Of a stretch of DNA of 64,000 bases, positions 36,770 through 44,836 are shown in pieces (within the stretch, counting starts at the first letter, position 1; each line of letters begins with the position of its first letter). The translations under genes were made by a program, and so were the position numbers. Location: positions 186,001 through 250,000 of the forward strand of contig NZ_FOMH01000001.1 of assembly GCF_900112575.1 (NCBI RefSeq). Reading direction: 5' to 3'. The notes below the pieces were generated by a model. It was not told the DNA's origin and ran no database searches. It saw only the letters and a list, made by a program, of their open reading frames with translations. Source of the stretch: Flavobacterium phragmitis. GTDB taxonomy: Bacteria; Bacteroidota; Bacteroidia; Flavobacteriales; Flavobacteriaceae.

Positions 36770-37741
36770 ATGAAAATCGAAGTATACATCTCACAGTTAT
36801 TGTATCGTTATCAGTGTGTAACGGTTCCAGGATTTGGTGCATTTTTAACCGAAAGTCATTCAGCGCAGCTTAATCCAAGCACTAATTCGTTTTTTCCTCC
36901 TAAAAAAACCGTTTCTTTCAACAGTCGTATCAAAAATAACGACGGATTGTTAGCAAATCATATCGCGCAAGCTGAAAAAACCTCTTATGGTTTTGCTGTA
37001 AGTGCAATTGCTTTTGAAGTTTTAAGCTGGAAAAAAACATTAGAAGAAAATGGCGTAATTCTTTTGAAGAATATTGGAGAACTGCGTTTAAACTCTGAAA
37101 GTAATATCGTTTTCACACCAAACGATCAAACCAATTATCAAGCAAATTCTTTTGGATTAAGTCCTTTTGTCTCTCCTATTGTGAAAAAAGAGATTTTCGA
37201 GAAAAAAATCGAAAAAATCGCTGCAAAAGAAAAAGATGCAGTTTTATTATATGAAAATGAAGAACAAGTAAAATCTTCAAATCCATTCTTGAAATATGCT
37301 GCGATAATTGTTCTTGGACTTGGAATTACAGGAAGCATTGGTTATCCTTTATATCAAAATCAGATTGACAACCAAACTCTTATGGTTGAAAAATCGGTTC
37401 AGAAAAAAGTACAGAACAAAATACAAGAGGCCACTTTCTTTATCAAAAGTCCGCTTCCAGCAGTAACACTTTCTGTAGATTCTGCTAAAGTTGAAACAGC
37501 TGAGCCAACCATGCCTTATCACATTATCGCTGGTGCTTTTAGAAGCGAAGCCAATGCAAGAAAAGCTTACAATCAACTGATTAAAGATGGTTTCAAAGCT
37601 AGGATGCTGAAAGAAAACAAACATGGATTATTTCCAGTTTTATACGGAAGCTACACTACCATGCAAGAAGCTGAACAAGCTAAAAGAGAAATACAAAAAG
37701 GCGAAAATCCAGATGCCTGGATCTTAGTCGAAAATCTATAA
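36770..37741 (+). CDS. HU-CCDC81/SPOR-domain membrane protein
   Basis: A 323-residue protein with an HU-like double domain of the bacterial CCDC81 type at about residues 1-125 (YISQLLYRYQCVTVPGFGAF, IAQAEKTSYGFAV, VILLKNIGELRLN). A single membrane helix follows at about 166-185 (YAAIIVLGLGITGSIGYP), and a C-terminal SPOR domain at about 245-323 (YHIIAGAFRSEANARKAYNQL, FPVLYGSYTTMQEAEQAKREI). SPOR domains bind denuded peptidoglycan at division sites, and the HU-like part would face the cytoplasm. A link between division site and nucleoid is possible but inferred. The start at 36770 is fixed by the promoter directly before it. It is followed by a clear terminator. Confidence 0.9.
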   Translation: MKIEVYISQLLYRYQCVTVPGFGAFLTESHSAQLNPSTNSFFPPKKTVSFNSRIKNNDGLLANHIAQAEKTSYGFAVSAIAFEVLSWKKTLEENGVILLKNIGELRLNSESNIVFTPNDQTNYQANSFGLSPFVSPIVKKEIFEKKIEKIAAKEKDAVLLYENEEQVKSSNPFLKYAAIIVLGLGITGSIGYPLYQNQIDNQTLMVEKSVQKKVQNKIQEATFFIKSPLPAVTLSVDSAKVETAEPTMPYHIIAGAFRSEANARKAYNQLIKDGFKARMLKENKHGLFPVLYGSYTTMQEAEQAKREIQKGENPDAWILVENL

Positions 37742-37750
37742 AACTATTGA

Positions 37751-37783
37751 AAATCCTATTCTTCCGAATAGGATTTTTTTTTT
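37751..37783 (+). terminator. Terminator after the HU/SPOR gene
   Basis: AAATCCTATTC (37751-37761) pairs with GAATAGGATTT (37766-37776), then a long T run. Confidence 0.9.
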
Positions 37784-37906
37784 GATTTCCACTGATTATA
37801 AACATTATATAAAAATTATACTTTTGAGCTTATCAAACTGTAACGATAGCAATTGAAGAAAAATCAACTTCATAAGAAATCTGAAATAAATTGTAAAAAG
37901 AAAATT

Positions 37907-37914
37907 TACTTTTG
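37907..37914 (+). promoter_or_regulatory. Candidate -7 element for the AraC gene
   Basis: TACTTTTG is a perfect TAnnTTTG match about 90 bp before the ATG. A properly spaced -33 TTG is not evident. A parS-like palindrome lies between it and the gene. Confidence 0.4.
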
Positions 37915-37930
37915 CTAATTCATTTTCTTC

Positions 37931-37946
37931 CGTTTCACGTGGAAAA
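37931..37946. other. parS-like ParB-binding site (outlier)
   Basis: CGTTTCACGTGGAAAA carries the palindromic CACGTG core with TTTC/GGAA flanks. Intergenic, upstream of the AraC regulator; near but not perfect match to the parS consensus. Confidence 0.5.
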
Positions 37947-38006
37947 CATTCATTGTTAAATCAATACGAACGAAATCGTATCAGATTCCTAAAAGGAAAA
38001 AACTCT

Positions 38007-38750
38007 ATGAGTTATAAAGAAATAAAGCCAACAGGAATTTTAAGCAATTTTGTGCAGTCCTTCTGGTATTATGAAACTTCAGAAACAGTAGTAAGGCATA
38101 CTATTCTGCCCGATGGTTATTTTGATCTTATTGCCGAATTTGAAAACCAATCCTTATCCAAAGTAAAACTGACTGGAATATGGACAACGCCAAAAGATAT
38201 CCACATACCCAAGAATACTACTTTCTTTGCCATCAGATTTAAACTCCTATCGCTCGAGTATTTTTTTAAAACAGAAATCAAATCTATTTTAGATACCACA
38301 CAAAATTTACCTTTATCGTTCTGGAATATAGACTCTTTCGCCTTTGATGAATTCGAAAAATTTACAACCGTCGTTTCTGAAAACCTGAACGCTGAAATCA
38401 TTAGATTTACTGAAATTGACAACCGGAAACTTAAATTATTTGAATTTGTGTATCAACATCAGGTAAAAACAGTTTCAGAAATTTCTACTCAAATTTTCTG
38501 GAGCAGCCGGCAGATCAATCGCTATTTCAATTCGCAGTTTGGAATTCCGCTTAAAGAATTTCTGAAAATTGTTCGCTGTAATGCTGCTTATCAGGAAATT
38601 TCAAATGGAAATCTCAAACCACAAACCGATTTCTTCGATCAGGCACATTTCATAAAAGAAATCAAAAAATATACTGGCGCTACTCCAAAGGAACTTCACA
38701 GAAATAAAAACGACCGATTTTTACAATTATCAACACGGGAAGAAAAATAA
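38007..38750 (+). CDS. AraC-family transcriptional regulator
   Basis: A 247-residue regulator. I start at the ATG at 38007 (MSYKEIKPTGILSNFVQSFW), since the upstream TTG extension runs through a parS-like site. The N-terminal half (YETSETVVRHTILPDGYFDL, TTFFAIRFK) matches the small sensing domain common in such Bacteroidota regulators. The C-terminal half is the AraC helix-turn-helix region: TVSEISTQIFWSSRQINRYF, then LKEFLKIVRCNAAYQEI and DQAHFIKEIKKYTGATPKEL. The target is unknown. The VOC-family gene follows 31 bp downstream and is the likely co-transcribed partner. Confidence 0.88.
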   Translation: MSYKEIKPTGILSNFVQSFWYYETSETVVRHTILPDGYFDLIAEFENQSLSKVKLTGIWTTPKDIHIPKNTTFFAIRFKLLSLEYFFKTEIKSILDTTQNLPLSFWNIDSFAFDEFEKFTTVVSENLNAEIIRFTEIDNRKLKLFEFVYQHQVKTVSEISTQIFWSSRQINRYFNSQFGIPLKEFLKIVRCNAAYQEISNGNLKPQTDFFDQAHFIKEIKKYTGATPKELHRNKNDRFLQLSTREEK

Positions 38751-38781
38751 TTTTGGGACTTAATTTTTTAATTTCATTCCA

Positions 38782-39204
38782 ATGAAAATAAGTAAACTAT
38801 CTCCCAATTTTGAAGTAAGAGACATCAGAAAAAGTGTCGAATTCTACACCCAGTATTTTGGCTTTAAACTAATTATGGCAGTTTCCGAAAGTCAAGACGG
38901 CGTTGACAACGTGATCCACTCCGATAAAGAATATGTCTATGCTATGTTACAGCAAGATGCTGTTGAAATTATGTTTCAACGTTCGGATACTTTTAAGACA
39001 GATGTCGCTTTTTCTGAAGGACTACCGATTGGAGCAACAGTATCTTTTTACATGGAAGTCGAAGGCATACAAAATTTATATCAAAGCCTTAAAAATGAAA
39101 AACTTGAAATTACAGAACTCCAAAAAACCTGGTACGGAATGCAGGAGTTTTATGTAAAAGATTTGGATGGCTACATCTTGGTTTTTGCTGAAAAAGCGGC
39201 ATAA
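38782..39204 (+). CDS. VOC (glyoxalase/bleomycin-resistance) family protein
   Basis: A 140-residue single-unit vicinal-oxygen-chelate fold protein: FEVRDIRKSVEFYTQYFGF opens the first beta-alpha-beta-beta-beta unit. The second unit runs through VSFYMEVEGIQNLYQSL, WYGMQEFYVKDLDGYILVFAE. The metal-binding residue set resembles that of glyoxalase/dioxygenase relatives, but the substrate cannot be told. A TAATTTTG word overlaps the AraC stop (38748-38755), so it may have its own promoter as well as read-through. Confidence 0.85.
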   Translation: MKISKLSPNFEVRDIRKSVEFYTQYFGFKLIMAVSESQDGVDNVIHSDKEYVYAMLQQDAVEIMFQRSDTFKTDVAFSEGLPIGATVSFYMEVEGIQNLYQSLKNEKLEITELQKTWYGMQEFYVKDLDGYILVFAEKAA

Positions 39205-39206
39205 AT

Positions 39207-39247
39207 AAAAAACACTTTCTCTTGAGTTGTTAGAGAAAGTGTTTTTT
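39207..39247. terminator. Convergent terminator between VOC gene and a minus-strand gene
   Basis: AAAAAACACTTTCTCT (39207-39222) pairs with AGAGAAAGTGTTTTTT (39232-39247); A and T runs on both sides serve both strands. Confidence 0.9.
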
Positions 39248-39258
39248 AAGTTTGGATT

Positions 39259-40020
39259 TTACTGCCTCAAAATTTTTGCATCTTGAGACAAAATTTCTTT
39301 TCCAGATTGATAAACCGTTAGAATTGCAGGCGGTGAATCGGATTGGCCTAAAACAATGATGTAGCAATTGTATGTGAAGTTTCCTTTTTTAAATTCATAG
39401 TAATGATTACCTCCAGTTCCATCGGCATGAAAAACTCCTTTTTCGATTATCAAATCTGGTTTTTCTGTCATTTTCTGTTTTACTGACCATGAAGCGTATC
39501 TGTAATTGTCATTTCCAAGATCATCAATTCTGATTCTGAATTTTGCCGTTTCAAGGATTGCAACCGGTTCTTTAAATTTTGAAAGTGAAGCATTTACTTC
39601 TTTTTTCTGCACCGCAATCAATTCTTTTTTTAATTTCAGTTCCTCATCAGATTGGTGATTTATGCTGCTAATTTTTCCATCGGTATCAATCCACAAATCG
39701 CCTCTGTTCAGCATAATTCCTCTCCAACCTACTTCCGACCAATCTATTGCCGGATCTGATTTCGTTATTTTTTCAATCAAAACTTTATCAAAAATCTGGT
39801 TGTATCTTTTTATAAAATCTTGCTTATCCTTTACCAATGGAATTGGATATTCTCGTTTAAATGGAAATTTAAAATGTTTTGAAACCGCTTCTTTATCATT
39901 GTTTTTCACTTCCAAAATAAACTTCGAAATGAATTTCTGATATTCGGGTTTCAAATCCTGTGCGTTTGTAAATAACGAACAAAAGATTAGAAATAGTAGA
40001 AAAGTTCTGTATGTTTTCAT
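39259..40020 (-). CDS. Secreted protein of unknown function
   Basis: A 253-residue exported protein (signal peptide ending SLFTNAQ). The first part of the mature protein resembles small lipocalin/DUF-type periplasmic proteins (ILEVKNNDKEAVSKHFKFP, WRGIMLNRGDLWI). The second part (RIRIDDLGNDNYRYASW, FHADGTGGNHYYEFKKGNFTY, YNCYIIVLGQSDSPPAIL) is beta-rich. No catalytic motif is recognised. It has its own terminator downstream and a parS-like site 50 bp upstream. Function unknown. Confidence 0.78.
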   Translation of the reverse strand: MKTYRTFLLFLIFCSLFTNAQDLKPEYQKFISKFILEVKNNDKEAVSKHFKFPFKREYPIPLVKDKQDFIKRYNQIFDKVLIEKITKSDPAIDWSEVGWRGIMLNRGDLWIDTDGKISSINHQSDEELKLKKELIAVQKKEVNASLSKFKEPVAILETAKFRIRIDDLGNDNYRYASWSVKQKMTEKPDLIIEKGVFHADGTGGNHYYEFKKGNFTYNCYIIVLGQSDSPPAILTVYQSGKEILSQDAKILRQ

Positions 40021-40071
40021 GCCAAAATTGATTTAATACTTTATAAACTAGATTTTTAAGAAACAAAACAA

Positions 40072-40087
40072 TGTTTCACGTGGGACG
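40072..40087. other. parS-like ParB-binding site (outlier)
   Basis: TGTTTCACGTGGGACG, with left half identical to the parS consensus and a degenerate right half. Intergenic, between the secreted protein gene and the helicase stop. Confidence 0.5.
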
Positions 40088-40098
40088 TTCAAATACAA

Positions 40099-42378
40099 TT
40101 AATTAATGCTCGCTTTGAACATTTTTAATTCATCCCAAGTAAATTCATCACCATGTTTTTCTTTCAAACCGCTTAACGATTCTTCTTGATAAAACTGAAA
40201 CGCTTCTCTTAGTGCTAAAATTTTATCGTACGGCAAAACATCTGTAATTTCAATCTTTTTAGCCTGAATCAGTCTAATCAAATGTCCTTCGATGGTTTGA
40301 ACATTCAATTTACGCATTCTCGCAATATCTTCTACAGAATTTTTCTCGATCCACAAATCGTACGTTTCTTCAACAGTCGTTTTTTTAGCCGTTTTAAGCT
40401 CGTTTTTCTCCGCTTTAGCTGATTTGTATCGAACCACGGGTTCTTCTGTCCTGAAAATGTCTGTATTTGTCGTTTTCAGCTCTTCTCGGATTCTTTCCGC
40501 TTTGTTGGTTTTATAATTTCGAATAACTGGCGATGATAATTTTTCTTTAGAGATTGCTTCGCCAGAAACCACAACTTCGATCAATAATTTGGCTTTCATC
40601 AATCGTAGAACTGCTTTGGTCTGCAGATCTTCCAAAAAAATCAGTTCTTCGTAAAATTCCTTGACTTTTTTAAATTTCTGAATTTCATTGATTTTATAAA
40701 TCAGATCATCAACCAACTTGTCCATCGGTTTGAAGAAATAATCATAGGCCGCTTCTACCCTTTCTTTCACAAAAAACAAATCAACCGTTTCTTTGATGAA
40801 AATTTTATTGAGTTGTGCAATGAATTTCTGCGAAGGATCCAAAAGTTGCTCCATGATTTCCATTCGCTTATGCGCCCAGGCAGCGTGTTTCGCTTTTTCA
40901 GATCCTGCAGCATTTTCGTTATAACTGAAACGATGATTTCGCCATTCTTGCGCCAATTCTCCCCAATTAAAACTGTTGATCAAATAGTTATGAATAAAAT
41001 TTTTGGTTTCAAAGTGAAGTGAACTCTTCAAAACTTCTTCCGTCGCTCTATTCAAAGCATAATCCATCACATCTTGATCGTTCGAAATACCATTCATCTG
41101 CATCGGAGAAAGCAAAATAAGCCCGTTTAAGGAACGCAAACGCGAAAGTGCCACATACGCCTGCCCAGGCAGAAAAACTTGTGATACATCAAGCGCTGCT
41201 TTGTCAAAAGTTAAACCTTGGCTTTTGTGCACCGTAATTGCCCACGCCAGTTTGATTGGATAATGCGCAAAGGTTCCTAAAACCTCTTCCTCGATATCTT
41301 TGGTTTGTTCGTTGACTTTGTAACGGATATTCTTCCATTCGTACTTCTCCACTTCCAGAGTCATGTTCTCTTCAGGGAAGTGAACAAAGATTTCTTCATC
41401 TGAAAGCGATTTGATTACCCCCATCTTTCCATTGAAATATCTCTTTTCAAAAGATAAGTCATTCTTAACAAACATAATTTGCGCTCCGACCTTCAATTTC
41501 AATTCTTCTTCAACAGGAAAAATCTTTTCAGGAAAATCTCCAACAACAAATGGCGTATAAATGTATTCTTTACCACCTAAATCATTGATTGACTGATTGT
41601 TAATAGAATCTGCTTTTGCATTGTGTGTAGTCAGCGTGATATAACCTTTGTTCTCTTTGAAGTCAAAATCAGGCTTAACATATTGATTTAGAATGGCTAT
41701 ATCTTCTGGGGTGATCTGATTATTTCGAAGATTGTTCAAAACCGAGATAAAAGCATCATCGGTTTGACGATAGATTTTTGACAATTCGATATAAATCGGT
41801 GGATACGTTTGAAGAACATGGGAATGGAAAAAGAACTTGCCGCGGTAATAGTTTTTCAGCGTGCGCCATTCTTCATCCCGAATAACTGGCGGTAACTGAA
41901 GCAAATCTCCAATAAACAACACTTGAACTCCACCAAAAGGTTGCGTGTTTCTTCGAACAGTCTGCATCATAAAATCGACAGCATCCAGCAAATCAGCTCG
42001 CATCATACTGACTTCATCAATAACTAGAAGCTCCATGTTTTTGATTACATTTCGCTTGACATTATTCATTTTGAAATGACGTCGCAGCGATTCCTTGTTT
42101 TCGAACTTAACCGTATCGGTAAATTGTGCACTTGCTTCGTACGAAGGAATAAATGCAGAAAACGGAAGCTGGAACATAGAGTGAATCGTAACACCGCCTG
42201 CATTCAAAGCTGCAATTCCAGTTGGTGCGACAACCACAGTATTTTTGTGAGTGGTTGCAATGATTTCGCGCAAAAGCGTAGTTTTTCCTGTTCCTGCTTT
42301 ACCGGTAAGGAAAATAGATTTTTGCGTCTGATTGATGAATTGTAAAGTGTAAGCTGCCGCTTCTGAAACGTTTTGCAT
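40099..42378 (-). CDS. Pif1/RecD-like helicase with C-terminal helix-turn-helix domain
   Basis: A 759-residue superfamily 1 DNA helicase. The Walker A is GKAGTGKTTL near residue 26, then VVVAPTGIAALNAGG, Walker B LLVIDEVSM, IGDLLQLPPV and the late motif ITVHKSQGLTFDKA at about 385-400 with VALSRLRSL. These mark the Pif1/RecD group. The C-terminal part (about residues 690-735, DLWIEKNSVEDIARMRKLN, TIEGHLIRLIQAKKIEI) is a helix-turn-helix of the HTH_40/RQC type. Such proteins are thought to act in DNA replication or recombination. The exact role is not known. It is a single gene; a terminator separates it from ompH upstream. Confidence 0.9.
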   Translation of the reverse strand: MQNVSEAAAYTLQFINQTQKSIFLTGKAGTGKTTLLREIIATTHKNTVVVAPTGIAALNAGGVTIHSMFQLPFSAFIPSYEASAQFTDTVKFENKESLRRHFKMNNVKRNVIKNMELLVIDEVSMMRADLLDAVDFMMQTVRRNTQPFGGVQVLFIGDLLQLPPVIRDEEWRTLKNYYRGKFFFHSHVLQTYPPIYIELSKIYRQTDDAFISVLNNLRNNQITPEDIAILNQYVKPDFDFKENKGYITLTTHNAKADSINNQSINDLGGKEYIYTPFVVGDFPEKIFPVEEELKLKVGAQIMFVKNDLSFEKRYFNGKMGVIKSLSDEEIFVHFPEENMTLEVEKYEWKNIRYKVNEQTKDIEEEVLGTFAHYPIKLAWAITVHKSQGLTFDKAALDVSQVFLPGQAYVALSRLRSLNGLILLSPMQMNGISNDQDVMDYALNRATEEVLKSSLHFETKNFIHNYLINSFNWGELAQEWRNHRFSYNENAAGSEKAKHAAWAHKRMEIMEQLLDPSQKFIAQLNKIFIKETVDLFFVKERVEAAYDYFFKPMDKLVDDLIYKINEIQKFKKVKEFYEELIFLEDLQTKAVLRLMKAKLLIEVVVSGEAISKEKLSSPVIRNYKTNKAERIREELKTTNTDIFRTEEPVVRYKSAKAEKNELKTAKKTTVEETYDLWIEKNSVEDIARMRKLNVQTIEGHLIRLIQAKKIEITDVLPYDKILALREAFQFYQEESLSGLKEKHGDEFTWDELKMFKASIN

Positions 42379-42423
42379 TGGGCTTGTATTAAAAACTAAA
42401 ATTACCTTATTCTTATAAAAAGA

Positions 42424-42455
42424 AAAAACCTAAATCTTAGTGGATTTAGGTTTTT
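42424..42455 (-). terminator. Terminator for the OmpH gene
   Basis: AAAAACCTAAATC (42424-42436) pairs with GATTTAGGTTTTT (42443-42455); A/T runs on both flanks. Confidence 0.9.
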
Positions 42456-42480
42456 AGTAATTTAGTTAGTTTGGTAGTTT

Positions 42481-43065
42481 TTATTTTTTTGCTTCACCTT
42501 CTTTTGTTTCAGCTGCTGGTTTAGCATCTGCTTTTGGTGTTGCTTTGTATTTTTCGTTTAATTCTTTGATAATCTCTTTTGTGATATCATATTTATCTTC
42601 AGCATACAAAACAGTTGCAGCATCTCCAGTTCCGTAGATGTAAGAGTATCCGTTTTTCTTTCCGTAGTCTTTAATGAATTTTTTAACACCACTGATTAAA
42701 GAATCCATTTCAACTCCACTCTCTTGTTGTAATTGTTGAGCCAATGCTTGTTGAGCATATCCTAACTGTTGTTCTCTTTTTTGTAATTCCGCACCTCTTT
42801 GCTGCGCCCAAGCTTGACCATTTGCTTGTGCCTGACTTTGAAAACTAGCAGCGTCTTGTTTAAAACGTGAAATCTCAGCCTGTAATTGTCTTCCTTTTTC
42901 TTCCGCTTGAGCTTTGTATTTTGCCTCTAAATCTTTTGCCTCAGTGTACTCTTTCATCAAAACCGAAGTATCCACGTAAGCTGTTTTTACTTCCTTTACC
43001 TCTGCTGTTTTGTTACAAGAAACTGCGAAAACTGAAAGTGCGATAATAACTAATGCTTTTTTCAT
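42481..43065 (-). CDS. OmpH/Skp-family periplasmic chaperone, predicted lipoprotein
   Basis: Periplasmic chaperone-like protein for outer-membrane protein assembly (Skp/OmpH family). I start at the ATG at 43065 (MKKALVIIALSVFAVSC); an in-frame extension is not supported. The lipobox VSC suggests lipidation at Cys17. The body (about residues 28-130) is coiled coil (EYTEAKDLEAKYKAQAEEKG, KREQQLGYAQQALAQQLQQ) and ends in a beta-rich base (KKNGYSYIYGTGDAATVLY). Length is 194 residues, normal. The Ala/Lys-rich C-tail (KADAKPAAETKEGEAKK) is unusual for Skp but common in this clade. A perfect TATTTTTG element (43106-43099) lies 33 bp before the start. Confidence 0.88.
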   Translation of the reverse strand: MKKALVIIALSVFAVSCNKTAEVKEVKTAYVDTSVLMKEYTEAKDLEAKYKAQAEEKGRQLQAEISRFKQDAASFQSQAQANGQAWAQQRGAELQKREQQLGYAQQALAQQLQQESGVEMDSLISGVKKFIKDYGKKNGYSYIYGTGDAATVLYAEDKYDITKEIIKELNEKYKATPKADAKPAAETKEGEAKK

Positions 43066-43301
43066 TTTTTTTAATTCTAATTTTAAAGTGATTGAAGACA
43101 AAAATATAAAAAAATCAATAGTAACAGCATAAAGTTTAAAAAATGCTCAAATTTTATCATATTGTTTTTATTTATAGAAAGAATTCTTACTATAAATCGA
43201 CGCTATCGCATTGATTTTGATGTTTTTTTCTCCTTTTTTAAACAATAAAGGCTATTTCATCCTTGAAAAGACAAAATAGCGTTTTCTATTTTATACCGTT
43301 T

Positions 43302-44150
43302 TTATTTGTTCTTCAAAACATAAATATGCGAAGAATATTCTTTTGTGCTCTTGGCTTTCCAGTTCGATTTTAAACCAACGAAAAAAGCTTTGATATAATT
43401 CATTTTTCCTGTTTTATATTTTTCTGATAAAAGACTAACATAAAACGAATCAAATTTCATTGGAAGTATTTTTTCTAATTTTATATCCACTTTTTCAAAA
43501 AGCAACTGAATTGATTTTTTAGAGAAATGCCAAAAGTGAATTGGCACATCATAAGCAGCCCAAAAAGTTTCATAATGATTTGCATCAAACGATTTGTAAT
43601 TTGGAACCGCAACAATTAATGTTCCAGTTGGTTTTAACAAACGCTTCAATTCCTGGATTTGTTGTTCTAAATTTGGAACGTGTTCCAAAACATGCCACAT
43701 CGTAATTACATCTAAAGAATTATTTTCTAAAGTGCTAATTTCTTCTACAAACGAAATTCCTTTTTGTTTGGCAATATTTTTTGCTCTGTCGCTTGGTTCA
43801 ACTCCAATAGTTTCCCAACCATTGTTTTTTGCTGTTAAAAGAAAATCTCCCGTTCCGGCACCAATATCCAGTAATTTACCTTTTTGTGGCTGTTCGCTAT
43901 TAATTAAATTCAATTTATTCTGAAGCGCTATATTTTTCACAAAATGATAGGCTTTTTCAAATAAGGAACGTTTGTTGTCTGTATGTGAAATATAATCTTC
44001 ACTTTCATAATATTTGCCTAAATTTTGCAGTTCAGGTTGTGGCGATGTAATCAGCATATCTAATTCTTCATCATAATACAAATCGAAAATTTCTTTTGAA
44101 ACAGAATGGTCTTTTACTGTAAGAAAGTGTTTTTTGTTTAAAACGTCCAT
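43302..44150 (-). CDS. Class I SAM-dependent methyltransferase
   Basis: A 282-residue methyltransferase of the Methyltransf_23 type. Motif I KLLDIGAGTGDFLLTAKN lies near residues 90-107, then the GVEPSDRAKNIAKQKG strand and SLDVITMWHVLEHVPN, which carries the WHVLEH motif IV. LIVAVPNYKSFDANHYETFW and HFWHFSKKSIQLLFEK are also typical. Relatives are often found in surface-polysaccharide or lipid pathways, but the substrate cannot be told. It has a weak hairpin downstream; the GNAT gene upstream lies 84 bp away and the two could be co-transcribed. Confidence 0.86.
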   Translation of the reverse strand: MDVLNKKHFLTVKDHSVSKEIFDLYYDEELDMLITSPQPELQNLGKYYESEDYISHTDNKRSLFEKAYHFVKNIALQNKLNLINSEQPQKGKLLDIGAGTGDFLLTAKNNGWETIGVEPSDRAKNIAKQKGISFVEEISTLENNSLDVITMWHVLEHVPNLEQQIQELKRLLKPTGTLIVAVPNYKSFDANHYETFWAAYDVPIHFWHFSKKSIQLLFEKVDIKLEKILPMKFDSFYVSLLSEKYKTGKMNYIKAFFVGLKSNWKAKSTKEYSSHIYVLKNK

Positions 44151-44234
44151 TTTTAAAATTATAGATATTTGGGTTTAATTTATAGCAAATCCTAAAAACG
44201 AAATTTCATCATTTTTAGGATTTTTTAGTTTTTG

Positions 44235-44705
44235 TTATTTGTTACTTTTCCAATTGATCTTAACGGCCGAAATCTTTTCATTTTCTAATCTGATATCATC
44301 CAAAACAGCAAAACCATTTCGAACATAAAATTCCAATGGTGATTTGTATTTTTTATTATTTCGTTTGAGATCCTTTTCATGATCGATTACCCAGCCGTTC
44401 AAATTTTGATTATTCTTTTTGATTTCCTCCAATAAAATTCTGCCATATCCTTTTCCTTGAAATTCATAATTCAACATTATTGCAAACCAAATTTCGCTAT
44501 CGCGAAAAAAAGTATAAGCCCAACCTTGAATAACATTTCCAGAATCAATCAGAATGTAATTTTCTGTTTTTACTAAAGCATTGCAATACGACTCAAATTC
44601 CTGAAAAGTTTCATGACCAAATTGAATTGGATATTCATTATTTCGAAGTTGCCACAATGTTTCTTTTTCATTCTCTGAAAAACTATTTTGATGTACAACT
44701 TTCAT
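44235..44705 (-). CDS. GNAT-family N-acetyltransferase
   Basis: A 156-residue acetyltransferase with the acetyl-CoA-binding loop FQGKGYGRILLEEIKKN (Q/RxxGxG/A type), preceded by the ILIDSGNVIQGWAYTFF and WFAIMLNYEF beta strands. The C-terminal strand (SPLEFYVRNGFAVLDDIRLE) completes the fold. The substrate is unknown. A parS-like site lies 25 bp upstream. The family call is firm. Confidence 0.85.
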   Translation of the reverse strand: MKVVHQNSFSENEKETLWQLRNNEYPIQFGHETFQEFESYCNALVKTENYILIDSGNVIQGWAYTFFRDSEIWFAIMLNYEFQGKGYGRILLEEIKKNNQNLNGWVIDHEKDLKRNNKKYKSPLEFYVRNGFAVLDDIRLENEKISAVKINWKSNK

Positions 44706-44729
44706 TTTTTGATCTTTTTTTTATTAAAA

Positions 44730-44745
44730 CGTTTCACGTGGAACA
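44730..44745. other. parS-like ParB-binding site (outlier)
   Basis: CGTTTCACGTGGAACA. Intergenic, between the GNAT gene and the mnmG stop; core CACGTG with T(T)C/GAAC flanks. Confidence 0.6.
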
Positions 44746-44836
44746 TTGTTTTAGTTTTCAGTCACAGTTCTCAGTCTCAATCCGAACTTTCAGTACTCAG
44801 TTCTACTGAAACTGAAAACTGCCACTGCTAACTTTT

